Position numbers and translations under genes: made by a program
Notes under the pieces: generated by a model
What the model was told of the DNA's origin: nothing
Databases searched by the model: none
Seen by the model: the letters and a program-made list of their open reading frames with translations, nothing else
Origin: Streptomyces longispororuber
Lineage (GTDB): Bacteria; Actinomycetota; Actinomycetes; Streptomycetales; Streptomycetaceae
Direction: 5' to 3'
DNA length: 32,490 nucleotides
NCBI RefSeq assembly: GCF_024448165.1
Contig: NZ_JAMOLN010000119.1
Coordinates: 1-32,490, forward strand
Part shown: piece by piece, positions 1 through 7,894 of the stretch
Numbering within the stretch: position 1 is the first letter of the stretch
Layout: each line of letters opens with the position of its first letter

Positions 1-33
1 ACGGTTGAGGTGGTGGCGGGTGGTCGACGGCAT
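1..33 (-). CDS. Start of next mce-operon gene (partial)
   Basis: An ATG on the minus strand at 33 opens a frame that runs off the window edge after 11 codons. It is preceded by a strong ribosome binding site (GAAGGAGAGGAG, about seven bases before the ATG). It lies 21 bases after the stop of the upstream Mce-associated gene, so the mce operon very probably continues beyond the window, perhaps with another Mce-associated protein. Too little is visible to assign a product. Confidence 0.55.
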   Translation of the reverse strand, partial: MPSTTRHHLNR

Positions 34-54
34 CCGGGGCTCCTCTCCTTCGCG

Positions 55-609
55 TCAGTCGGTGGTCGTCGCGGTGTCGCCGACCGGGGCCTGGCCGAGC
101 GCGCTGAGCTTCCAGCGGCCGTCGGTGCGGGTGAGTTCGCCGAGCATGCGGCTGTCCTTGTCGGTGGGCTTCTGACCGGAGGCGCGCACGGTGATGCGCA
201 GGGCGACCATGACGCGGGCGCGGCCCGCGCGTTCGTCGAGCTCGGTGACGGCGCCGGAGAGCACCTTGGCGGTGCTGACCGTCTTGGCGCCGCGCACCTG
301 CTCCTCGAACTGGGCCCGGCCCTGGACGAGTTGGGAGTGCAGGTCGCCGGTGGTGGACGCCTCCCACAGGTCGAGGCCGCGGCCGACGCTCCGATGGTCG
401 AGGGTGTTGAGGTTCTGCACGGCCTGCTCGCCGGCCTCCAGGGCGTCGTCGCGGGCGGCGGCGTATCCGGCGGTGTCGTCGTGCGCGGCGCCGTACCAGG
501 ACCAGCCCGCCCAGGCGGCGACGCCGCCCGCGACGAGGGCGAGGGCGAGCGCGGCGACGAGCAGCGCCTTGCCGAACCGGTCCATGGAGCGCCCTTCTTC
601 TCGGGTCAT
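55..609 (-). CDS. Mce-associated membrane protein (third)
   Basis: A 184-residue protein with one N-terminal membrane helix (about residues 15-34), followed by a soluble domain predicted outside the membrane. It has the Mce-associated (Mas) layout: TM helix, a helical stretch containing the YAAARDDALEAGEQAV segment, then a beta-rich NTF2-like domain ending in a DGRWKLSALG strand. In mycobacteria such proteins follow mce genes and are thought to stabilise the transporter; that role is inferred here from position. The start at 609 has AGGTGA seven bases upstream. An alternative ATG at 585 also has a site (AGAAGG), so the first eight residues are uncertain. It follows the preceding gene after a 7-base gap. 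Confidence 0.8.
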   Translation of the reverse strand: MTREEGRSMDRFGKALLVAALALALVAGGVAAWAGWSWYGAAHDDTAGYAAARDDALEAGEQAVQNLNTLDHRSVGRGLDLWEASTTGDLHSQLVQGRAQFEEQVRGAKTVSTAKVLSGAVTELDERAGRARVMVALRITVRASGQKPTDKDSRMLGELTRTDGRWKLSALGQAPVGDTATTTD

Positions 610-616
610 GGGTGGG

Positions 617-1870
617 TCACCTGGCCTTGATGTCGACGATCCGCCACACGTCGCCGCGCAGTTCGGCCGTGACGGACAGCTGGGCGGCGGACGTGGTGGG
701 CTTCTTCTTGCCGCGCCGCGCGGTCTGGTCGAGGAAGACGAGCAGGTGCGCGGTGTCGCCGCGCAGGCTGACGGTGCCGATCCGGACGGCCTGCGTGGTG
801 AGGGTCAGCCGCTGCTTGCCGACGTCCGCCCTGACCTGGGCGAAGAGCCGCTCGTACTGCTCGGCCGCCCGCCCCGACAGGACCTCCCGCGCCGACCGTT
901 CGGTGGCGTCGGTGCCGCCGGGCGCGTACGAGAACACCTTCCCGAGCGCACTGCTCACGTCACCGTTGAGCCGGTTGGTCGCCTCGGCGTCGGTGAGCGC
1001 GTGGTTGCCCACGGCGGGCGCGGTCCGCAACGCGTGCGCCTGGTAGAGGAGTACGCCTCCGGTGAGGGCGAGGACGAGGGCTGCTGCGCAGAGGGCGATG
1101 AGGGTACGGAACGGGTGCCGCACGCCCCCGTCGGGTTCGGCCCCGTCGGGTTCGGCCCCGTCGAGATCGGCCCCGTCGAGATCGGCCCCGTCGAGATCGG
1201 TTCCGTCGGGATCGGTTCCGTCGGGATCGGTTCCGTCGGGATCGGTTCCGTCGGGATCGGCTTCATCCAGGACGGCCCTGTCCGGGTCAACTCTGTCTAG
1301 GTCGGCTCCGTTCGGGGCAGCTCCATCCAGGTCGGCCCTGTCCGGGTCGGCCCTGTCCGGGTCGGCCCTGTCCGGGTCGGCCCTGTCCGGGTCGGCCCTG
1401 TCCGGGTCGGCCCTGTCCGGGTCGACTCCTTCTGGGTCGACTCCTTCTGGGTCGACTCCTTCTGGGTCGACTCCGTCCAGGGCGGTCCTGCCCAGGGCGA
1501 CTCCGTCCGGATCGGCCCTGTCCGGGTCGACTCCGCCTGGGTCGCCTCCGTCCCGGTCGGCCCCGCCCAGGTCGACCCCGTCCAGTCCTACGTCGTCGAC
1601 CCGGACCACCGGCCCGATCCCCTCTCCGGCGGCCTCGGCCGCCGCGGCCTGCGCGGCCTCGTACTCCTCGGCCGCCTCGATACCGGACGCCTCCACCTCG
1701 GACGTCCCGCTGCCGGAGGCCCCGGTACCGAGCACCCCGGCCTCCGTCGCTTCGGCGCCGGACGGTTCGATCCCGGACGCCTCAGCCCCGGTCGCCCCGG
1801 CCCCGGGCACCCCGGCCCCGGACTCCGCCACCCGCGCCCCCGGCGCCTCCCGTACGCGCTGCTCCGTCAT
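617..1870 (-). CDS. Mce-associated protein with acidic pentapeptide array
   Basis: A 417-residue protein. Residues 1-95 are Ala/Gly/Glu rich. Residues 96-249 are about 31 five-residue units such as DPDRA, DPEGV, DPDGT and DLDGA. Residues 257-277 form a membrane helix preceded by basic RHPFR, which places the repeat region in the cytoplasm. Residues 280-417 are a Mas-type NTF2-like domain outside the membrane, ending in WRIVDIKAR. The start was chosen at 1870 because it overlaps the upstream stop as ATGA (1867-1870); the open frame continues upstream but there overlaps the neighbouring Mas gene. Typical Mas proteins lack the first 250 residues, so the array is an added cytoplasmic extension. 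Some units (ADLDG) resemble pentapeptide-repeat A(D/N)LXX proteins, but most have proline at the central position, so a beta-helix is doubtful and disorder is more likely. Confidence 0.82.
   Translation of the reverse strand: MTEQRVREAPGARVAESGAGVPGAGATGAEASGIEPSGAEATEAGVLGTGASGSGTSEVEASGIEAAEEYEAAQAAAAEAAGEGIGPVVRVDDVGLDGVDLGGADRDGGDPGGVDPDRADPDGVALGRTALDGVDPEGVDPEGVDPEGVDPDRADPDRADPDRADPDRADPDRADPDRADLDGAAPNGADLDRVDPDRAVLDEADPDGTDPDGTDPDGTDPDGTDLDGADLDGADLDGAEPDGAEPDGGVRHPFRTLIALCAAALVLALTGGVLLYQAHALRTAPAVGNHALTDAEATNRLNGDVSSALGKVFSYAPGGTDATERSAREVLSGRAAEQYERLFAQVRADVGKQRLTLTTQAVRIGTVSLRGDTAHLLVFLDQTARRGKKKPTTSAAQLSVTAELRGDVWRIVDIKAR
1124..1585 (-). repeat. 15-bp in-frame tandem repeat array
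   Basis: Degenerate 15-bp tandem units encode residues 96-249 of the Mce-associated protein. There are blocks of near-identical copies: a block reading gtccgggtcggccct on the plus strand around 1337-1425, a block of cgggatcggttccgt around 1200-1260, and four units of ctccttctgggtcga around 1425-1470. The 15-bp period keeps the frame, so copy-number change would lengthen or shorten the protein without breaking it. Confidence 0.9.
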
Positions 1871-2388
1871 CCCGTCACCCCCGTCACCGGCACCGCGCTC
1901 AGCGACTTCACCTTCCACGTGCCGTCGGCCGTGCGGGCGAGGGTCGCCTCCAGGCGTTTGCGGTCGGAGGTGGCGGAACCGGTGCCCTTCGGGGTGGTGT
2001 CCACGCGGACCGTCGCGATCAGTTTCGCCGTGCCCGCGCGGTCGTCGAGCGCGGTGACCGCCGCGTCGGTGACGACCCCGCGCGAGGACGCCCCGGCGGC
2101 CGGTGCCACCCGGCCGAGCTGGGTGCGCAAGGGGCCCGTGGTGACCGTCCGCCAGCGGGTGACGCCGGTCCTGGCCCGGTCCTTCGTCGACGCGTCCAGG
2201 GTGGACAGGGCCGCGACGGCCGACCGTCCGTCGTCGAGCGCGGCGTCCCGCGCCCGGCCGTACCCGAGGTCGTCGTCGCCCCGCGCCTGCGCGTACGACC
2301 AGGTTCCGACCCCGCACAGCACGGCCGCCGCGGCGAGTCCCACCCCCGCGAGGACCCGCCCACGGCGACCGGCCGCGCGGGGGGTCAT
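1867..2388 (-). CDS. Mce-associated membrane protein (first)
   Basis: A 173-residue protein with a basic N-terminus (RAAGRRGR), one membrane helix at about residues 12-33, a helical segment with YGRARDAALDDGRSAV, and a C-terminal beta-rich domain with a DGTWKVKSLSAV strand. The layout and the segment after the helix match the two neighbouring Mce-associated proteins, so these are paralogues. Start and stop overlap the neighbours as ATGA on both sides (2385-2388 with mceF, 1867-1870 with the repeat-containing protein), which supports translational coupling and fixes the start. The predicted place is the cytoplasmic membrane with the soluble domain outside, probably as an accessory of the Mce complex. 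Confidence 0.82.
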   Translation of the reverse strand: MTPRAAGRRGRVLAGVGLAAAAVLCGVGTWSYAQARGDDDLGYGRARDAALDDGRSAVAALSTLDASTKDRARTGVTRWRTVTTGPLRTQLGRVAPAAGASSRGVVTDAAVTALDDRAGTAKLIATVRVDTTPKGTGSATSDRKRLEATLARTADGTWKVKSLSAVPVTGVTG

Positions 2389-3614
2389 GAGGCGCCCCCG
2401 CCGGAGAGGCCGAGCAGCCCGGCCATGCCCGACGACGGCGTGGCCGCGGTGTCGTCGAGGGCGGGCAGCGACAGCGCGCCCGGCCTGGCGGGCTTCGGTA
2501 CGGCCCCGCCGCGCGGCGCGTTCGCCGAGCCGCGCACGTTGATCCCGCTCGACGGCGACGCCGTGCAGCGTGCGCCGGTGTTGAGGGCGGGAGCGGCGCT
2601 CAGGTCGGTGCCGAGGCGGTGGGGCGTGCCCGCATAGCCGGCCGTGCAGGGCAGGGGTTTGAAGAAGGTGACCGCCATGCCGATGTTGACCTTCTTTCCG
2701 TCGACGGCCGAGGCGCCCGCCGCGACGGCCTGCGGGAGCTTCACGAGGAGCTCCTCGGTGCCGCGCTGCCGGGTGACGGCGACCTCTGAGGTGGTGAGGA
2801 GGTTGGCGAGGACGACGCCGACCTCGGGGTCCAGGTCCCGCAGCAGCCCGCTGAGCTGGGTCGCCGCCTCGGGAGCCGCCATGATCAGCTCGCGCAGGTC
2901 GGCGTCGGAGCCCTTCAGGGTGGCCGCGAGGTCCTTCGCGCCGGACGCGAAGTCCCGGATGGCCTGGCCCTCTTCGGCCTGGGTGCGGAGCACGATCGCC
3001 CCGTCGGCCATGAGCTTCGTGGTGTGCGGCAGCGCCCGGTCGGCGGCCGCGACGAACTGCGAGCCGTTGTCCATGAGGAGCTGGAGGTCCTGGCCACGCC
3101 CTTCGAAGGCCTTGCCGAACTCGTCGACGACGGTGCGCAGCGAGTCCAGCGGTACGGACGTGGTGAGGTCGTCGACGCTCGCGAGGACGTCGGTGACGGG
3201 CCGCGGCACGCTCGTCGCCGACGGGTCGATGCGGGAGCCGTCCGCGAGGTAGGGGCCGCCGGTGCGGTCGGGGCGCAGGTCGATGTACTGCTCGCCGACG
3301 GCCGACAGGCTCGCCACGACAGCCTTGGCGTCGTCCGGTATGTGCGGCGCCGACCGCTCGATGCGCAGCTCGGCCTCGACGCCGTCCGGGGTCAGCCCGA
3401 TCGGTCCGACCCGGCCCACGGACACGCCCCGGTAGGTGACGTCGGAGTGGGTGAACAGGCCGCCGGTGCGCGGGAGTTCGACCTTGACCGTGTAGTAGTC
3501 GGAGGCGCCGACGTAGCGGCCGAGGTCGGCGTACCGGATGCCGAGGAAGGCGAGGACGACGACGGCGATGACGAGGAACGCGAGGTTCTTGAGGCGGACG
3601 GCGAGGGTGATCAT
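2385..3614 (-). CDS. mceF: MCE-domain protein MceF
   Basis: A 409-residue protein and the last of six consecutive MCE-family proteins. A membrane anchor (residues 9-26) is followed by the MCE/MlaD domain at about 40-114, with the typical VTYRGVSVGRV turn and the GEQYIDLRP strand. Residues 120-320 form long helices expected to build the tube of a hexameric Mce assembly, and the C-terminus is Gly/Ala/Pro rich. In Mycobacterium the A-F proteins form one hetero-hexameric shuttle for lipids or sterols; that role is transferred by family. The start overlaps the mceE stop as ATGA (3611-3614). The letter F follows from its place in the operon. Confidence 0.9.
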   Translation of the reverse strand: MITLAVRLKNLAFLVIAVVVLAFLGIRYADLGRYVGASDYYTVKVELPRTGGLFTHSDVTYRGVSVGRVGPIGLTPDGVEAELRIERSAPHIPDDAKAVVASLSAVGEQYIDLRPDRTGGPYLADGSRIDPSATSVPRPVTDVLASVDDLTTSVPLDSLRTVVDEFGKAFEGRGQDLQLLMDNGSQFVAAADRALPHTTKLMADGAIVLRTQAEEGQAIRDFASGAKDLAATLKGSDADLRELIMAAPEAATQLSGLLRDLDPEVGVVLANLLTTSEVAVTRQRGTEELLVKLPQAVAAGASAVDGKKVNIGMAVTFFKPLPCTAGYAGTPHRLGTDLSAAPALNTGARCTASPSSGINVRGSANAPRGGAVPKPARPGALSLPALDDTAATPSSGMAGLLGLSGGGAS

Positions 3615-4777
3615 CGGCTGCCTCCGCTCGATGACACGGCGGGCAGCGGCAGCGGCGATGACGACGTCGGGTTCTGGTTCTGCGTCTGGTTCTGCTTCTG
3701 GGCCGTGGCCGTCACCGTCGGGGTCGGTGACGGGGACGGGGACACGGACGTCAGCGGTGGGATCAGCTGGGTGCCGGGCACCGCCGCGAGGTCCAGGTAG
3801 GCGTTGAGGTAGTCGCCCTTGATGCCGCGCAGCACCTCGTCCGTGAACGGGTAGGTGAGCAGCACCTGCAGCGAGTCGGGCAGGTCGGCGCCGGAGTCGG
3901 CGAGAGCCTTGAGGGTGGGTGCGATGGCCTTGAGGTCGGCGACCATGTCGGCCTTGCCGGTGTCGATGGTCTCGACGGCGACGCCCTTGAGCCGGTCGAG
4001 GGAGCGCAGCATCGTCATCAGTGAACCCCGTTGTTTCTCCAGGGTCTTGAGGCCGGGCGACAGATCGGTGAGCACGGTCCCCACGTCCTTCTTGCGGTGC
4101 GCGAGCGTCGACGAGAGCCGGTTGACGCCGTCGAGGGCGGCGGTGATGTCGCCGCGGTGGTCGTCGAGGTTCGTGACGAGGGTGTTGACGCGGCGCAGCG
4201 TGGAGCGCACTTCGGTCTCCCGGCCGCCGACCGCCTTGTTGAGTTCGACGGTGATGGTCTTGAGCTGGTTGACGCCGCCGCCGTTGAGCAGCAGGGACAG
4301 CGCGCCGAAGACCTCTTCCACCTCGGTGTTGCGGCCGGTGCGGGAGAGCGGGATGCGGGCGCCGGCGTGCAGGGTGCCGGTGCCCTTGTCGGGCGCGACG
4401 AGCTGCACGTACTTCTCGCCGAGCAGGCTGGACTGTTCCAGCCGGGCGCCGGTGCCGGCCGGCAGTCTGACGTCCCCGTTGAGCCGCATGGTGACGCGGG
4501 CGGCCCAGCTGTCGCCGCCGGCCAGCCGGATGTCGGTCACGCGCCCGACGGCGACGTCGTTCACCTTGACCGCGGACTGCGGGACGAGGCTGAGGACGTC
4601 CTTCATGTCGGCGGTGACGGTGTAGGGGTGCGGGCCGAGGTCGGCGCCGCCGGGGAGCGGAAGGTCCTCGATGCCGCCGAACGACGGGGTCGGCACCGTG
4701 AACACGCCGAGGGTGAGGCAGAAGGCCACCGTGATGGCGAGGGCGCCGCCGATGGCTCCGCCGGTGCGGGCCCTCAT
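3611..4777 (-). CDS. mceE: MCE-domain protein MceE
   Basis: A 388-residue protein with a hydrophobic N-terminus (about 8-27), an MCE domain at about 51-127 (KVNDVAVGRV and GEKYVQLVAP), a helical stretch to about 330 and a Ser/Thr/Pro/Gln-rich tail. MceE is normally a lipoprotein. The only candidate cysteine here is Cys20 in VAFC, and Phe at -1 does not fit a lipobox, so it may be anchored by an uncleaved helix instead. The start at 4777 was chosen because it overlaps the mceD stop as ATGA (4774-4777). The frame stays open far upstream, but that stretch lies over mceD and is a shadow. Confidence 0.88.
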   Translation of the reverse strand: MRARTGGAIGGALAITVAFCLTLGVFTVPTPSFGGIEDLPLPGGADLGPHPYTVTADMKDVLSLVPQSAVKVNDVAVGRVTDIRLAGGDSWAARVTMRLNGDVRLPAGTGARLEQSSLLGEKYVQLVAPDKGTGTLHAGARIPLSRTGRNTEVEEVFGALSLLLNGGGVNQLKTITVELNKAVGGRETEVRSTLRRVNTLVTNLDDHRGDITAALDGVNRLSSTLAHRKKDVGTVLTDLSPGLKTLEKQRGSLMTMLRSLDRLKGVAVETIDTGKADMVADLKAIAPTLKALADSGADLPDSLQVLLTYPFTDEVLRGIKGDYLNAYLDLAAVPGTQLIPPLTSVSPSPSPTPTVTATAQKQNQTQNQNPTSSSPLPLPAVSSSGGSR

Positions 4778-5775
4778 CGCTGGGTCCCCGTCGCCGGGAG
4801 CGGCAGCAGGGGTCCGCCCATGCTCAGCTCGTTGAGGTCGGCGCGGCCGTCCAGGGTGCGGGTCCTCGGGTCGTACGCGTTGACGACGTTGCCCGCGGCG
4901 AGCGGGGCGACGTCCAACGCCTCGGCCAGTGAAGCCCGTTGGGTCACCAGGGTCTGGGTGATCGGGACGAGCCGGTCGACGTTCTTCTTCAGTTCGCCGC
5001 GGTTGTCCTTGATGAACTTCTTGACCTGGCCGAGCGCCGTGCCGAGTTCGCGCAGGGCGCCCGCGAGGTCGTCCCGGTTGTCGGCGAAGAAGCTGGTGAC
5101 GTCGTCGAGGTTCTCCTGTGCGGTGCGCACCCCGCCGTCCTTCTCCTTCAGCATCGTCGTGAACGTCTGGAGCTGGCTCAGCGTGGTGAACAGGTCGTCG
5201 CTGCTGCCGTTGAGCGTCTTCGCGGCCTTGCCGAACTGCTCGATGCTGTCGCCCATCGCGGTCCCGTTGCCCCTGAGGTTCTTCGCGCCGGTGTCGAGCA
5301 GCCCGGACAGGGCGCCCTCGGCGTTGGCGCCGCCGGGGCCGAGCGCCTTGCTGAGTTCGGTGACGCTGTCGTAGAGCTGGTCGATCTCGACGGGGGTGCG
5401 GTTGCGGGACGCGGGCAGTTTCGCCCCGTCGCGCAGTGCGGGTCCCGACGTGTAGGCGGGGGTGAGCTGGACGTACCGGTCGGCGACGACGCTGGGGGCG
5501 ACGGCGACGGCCCGCGCGCCCACCGGCACCTTCACCCCGTCGTCGACGTCGAGCGTCACCCGTACCCGGGTGCCCTCGGGCTCGACCGCTCCGACCGTGC
5601 CCACCCGCACACCGAGGATCCGCAGGTCGGATCCGGCGTAGATGCCGACGGCCCGGTCGAAGTAGGCGGTGATGCGGGTGCCGCCGGGGGTGGCGGCCCG
5701 GACGCCGACGATGCCCGCGGCGATCAGGACGGCGAGCGCGAGCCCGCCGACGAGGAGTTTTCTGCGCACGGTCAT
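4774..5775 (-). CDS. mceD: MCE-domain protein MceD
   Basis: A 333-residue protein, fourth in the MCE series. The membrane anchor spans about residues 7-25. The MCE domain runs from 34 to 107 and has the characteristic LRILGVRVGTV motif and the ADRYVQLTP strand. The rest is mostly long amphipathic helices (about 120-290), consistent with the helical barrel of Mce hexamers. The start overlaps the mceC stop as ATGA (5772-5775) and the stop overlaps the mceE start. The C-terminus lacks the long disordered tail of MceE. Confidence 0.9.
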   Translation of the reverse strand: MTVRRKLLVGGLALAVLIAAGIVGVRAATPGGTRITAYFDRAVGIYAGSDLRILGVRVGTVGAVEPEGTRVRVTLDVDDGVKVPVGARAVAVAPSVVADRYVQLTPAYTSGPALRDGAKLPASRNRTPVEIDQLYDSVTELSKALGPGGANAEGALSGLLDTGAKNLRGNGTAMGDSIEQFGKAAKTLNGSSDDLFTTLSQLQTFTTMLKEKDGGVRTAQENLDDVTSFFADNRDDLAGALRELGTALGQVKKFIKDNRGELKKNVDRLVPITQTLVTQRASLAEALDVAPLAAGNVVNAYDPRTRTLDGRADLNELSMGGPLLPLPATGTQR

Positions 5776-6833
5776 CCCCGGTCACCGGCCTTCACGTCGT
5801 ACCTGCCGTTCTTCGGCGGCATGCAGGAGGTCTTGGGCAGCGACGTGGCGGGCAGGTAGGTGCGCGGCACGACGCCGCACAGATAGCTGTCGAACCAGCG
5901 GCCGTTGCCGAGGGTGTTGCCGACGAGCCGGTAGTAGGGGCCGACGAGGGCGAGGGTCCGGTCGAGCTTGCCCTGGTTCTTCTCCAGGACGTCGGTGACC
6001 CGGCCGAGGGCCTTGAGGGTCGGGTCGAGCTGTTTCTCGTTGTCGTCGACGAGCCCACCGAGCTCGCGGCCGAGCGCCTGGCTGCCGCTGAGCAGCGCCT
6101 TGATGGCGGCGCGCCGCTTCTTCAGTTCGCCGAGGAGCGAGCCGCCGTCGTCGATGAGGGTCTCGAAGCTGGACTTCTTCGTCTGCAGCGTCTTCGTCAG
6201 CTTCTTGCTCCCGGCGAGGAGCTGGGCGAGCTGCGTGTCGCGCGAGGAGACGGTCTTCGACAGCGCGGACAGTCCCTTGACGGCCGCCTTCACGTCGGGC
6301 GGCGAGTCCTTGAAGGTCTCGGAGATGGTGTCGAAGCTCGCGGCGAGCTGCTGGGTGTCGATCTGGTCGATGGTGCCGCTGAGGTCCTGGAAGGCCTCGG
6401 TGACGTCGTACGGGGAGGTGGTGCGGGACAGCGGGATCCGGGTGCCGGGGTTCTGGCGGGCGCCGCCGACCGGGTCGAGGGCGACGTACTTCTCGCCGAG
6501 GAGGGTCTTGATGGCGATGGCGGCGGTCGTCCGGTCGCCGATCCAGGTGCTGTCGTCCTCGATCTCGAAGGAGACCTTCACCTTGTTCCCGTCGAGGGCG
6601 ATGCCGTTGACCTCGCCGACCTTCACGCCGGCGATCCGCACCTCGTCGCCGTCGCCGAGCCCGGCGGCCTCGCTGAAGTCGGCGGTGTAGGTGGTGCCGC
6701 CGCCGATCAGCGGCAGGCCGCTCGCGTTGAACGCGGCGAGCGCGAGCAGGGCGAGCGCGACGAGGCCGACGAGTGCGACGGCGACCGGGTTGCGTTCCTG
6801 CACGGGCTTCATCCGGGGCCTGTTCACCGGCAC
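5772..6833 (-). CDS. mceC: MCE-domain protein MceC
   Basis: A 353-residue protein. A basic N-terminus leads into a membrane helix (about 17-36) and an MCE domain at 47-121 with VRIAGVKVGEV and GEKYVALDP. Long Lys-rich helices follow, and the protein ends in a conserved-looking WFDSYLCGVV segment with a second cysteine about 25 residues later, possibly a disulphide. The GTG at 6833 gives a 10-base overlap with mceB. A second in-frame GTG at 6827 would give the 4-base GTGA overlap used at other junctions, so the first two residues are uncertain. Confidence 0.88.
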   Translation of the reverse strand: MPVNRPRMKPVQERNPVAVALVGLVALALLALAAFNASGLPLIGGGTTYTADFSEAAGLGDGDEVRIAGVKVGEVNGIALDGNKVKVSFEIEDDSTWIGDRTTAAIAIKTLLGEKYVALDPVGGARQNPGTRIPLSRTTSPYDVTEAFQDLSGTIDQIDTQQLAASFDTISETFKDSPPDVKAAVKGLSALSKTVSSRDTQLAQLLAGSKKLTKTLQTKKSSFETLIDDGGSLLGELKKRRAAIKALLSGSQALGRELGGLVDDNEKQLDPTLKALGRVTDVLEKNQGKLDRTLALVGPYYRLVGNTLGNGRWFDSYLCGVVPRTYLPATSLPKTSCMPPKNGRYDVKAGDRG

Positions 6834-7894
6834 CTCGCTTCTTCGACGGAGATTCCGGTGGGCGGCTTCGACCCGTCGCTCATGGTCACGCCGCTGACCT
6901 TCGCCTCGCAGAGGTAGAGGTTGAACCAGGATCCGTACGACGCGAGCCGCGACAGGGCGGTCAGCTTGGCGGGGGTCTTGTCGAGGAAGTTCTGGATCTG
7001 CGGGAGGCCGTCGCCGAGCGACGTGGAGAGCCGGCCCAGCTGCTGGATGTCGTCCTTGAGCGGCTTGCGGGTGTCCTTCAGGAATCCGGCGGTGACGGTC
7101 GTCAGGTCGCCCATCGCCTCGACGGCGTCACCGAGCGGTTCCCGGTCCTCGTTGAAGCCGGAGACGAGCTGCTTGAGGGTGGTGACGAGGTCGTCGAACC
7201 GGGCCTCGCGGTCGTTGATCGTGGTCAGTACGTCGGTGAGGTTGCCGATGACTTCGCCGATCACCTTGTCCTTGGCGGCGACGGTCGTGGACAGGGAGCC
7301 GACGTGCCGGATGAGGCTGTCGACGGTGCCGCCCTCGCCCTGGAGCACCTTCACGATGGAGCCCGCGAGGTCGTTGACGTCGTGCGGGGACAGGCCCTCG
7401 AAGAGCGGCTTGAAGCCGTTGAAGAGGAGGGTCAGGTCGAGGGCGGGCGTGGTGCGGCGGAGCGGGATGGTGGATCCGGCGGTGAGTTCGCCCGTCGCGT
7501 CGCCGGTGCCGCGCTCCAGGGACACGTACCGCTGGCCGACCATGTTGAGGTACTTCACGGCGGCCGTCGTGGTGCTCGGCAGCCGCCGGTCGTGCTCGAC
7601 GGTGAAGGTGACCTGCGCGGTGCGCCGGTCGACGACGCGGACGTCGGTCACCTCGCCGACCTTGACGCCGGAGATCCGGACGCCGTCGCCGTCGATGAGC
7701 CCGGTGACGTCGGTGAACAGGGCCTTGTACGTGGTGGTGTCCGTGCCCACGCCGGTGTTGGCGATGCTCAGGCCGAGCACGGTGGTGGCGAGGGCGGTGA
7801 CGACGACGAAGACGAGGGACTTGACCAGCGGCCCGGCCAGGGACCGCCGCTTCAGATGCGCGAACTCCCCCGTGCCTGCCTTGTCCGAGCTCAC
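6824..7894 (-). CDS. mceB: MCE-domain protein MceB
   Basis: A 356-residue protein with a cytoplasmic N-terminus, a membrane helix at about 23-44 and an MCE domain at 53-127 (VRISGVKVGEV and GQRYVSLER). Helical segments follow, and it ends with a WFNLYLCEAKV segment similar to the end of MceC, plus a second Cys near the C-terminus. The start is GTG at 7894, overlapping the mceA stop as GTGA (7891-7894). The longer open frame lies over mceA and is a shadow. It is the second subunit of the predicted heteromeric Mce tube. Confidence 0.9.
   Translation of the reverse strand: MSSDKAGTGEFAHLKRRSLAGPLVKSLVFVVVTALATTVLGLSIANTGVGTDTTTYKALFTDVTGLIDGDGVRISGVKVGEVTDVRVVDRRTAQVTFTVEHDRRLPSTTTAAVKYLNMVGQRYVSLERGTGDATGELTAGSTIPLRRTTPALDLTLLFNGFKPLFEGLSPHDVNDLAGSIVKVLQGEGGTVDSLIRHVGSLSTTVAAKDKVIGEVIGNLTDVLTTINDREARFDDLVTTLKQLVSGFNEDREPLGDAVEAMGDLTTVTAGFLKDTRKPLKDDIQQLGRLSTSLGDGLPQIQNFLDKTPAKLTALSRLASYGSWFNLYLCEAKVSGVTMSDGSKPPTGISVEEARCR

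Noticed and set aside
1124..1585. Tandem repeats considered as a CRISPR or satellite array
   Set aside because: The unit is 15 bp without unique spacers and stays in the reading frame of a membrane protein, so it is a coding repeat.
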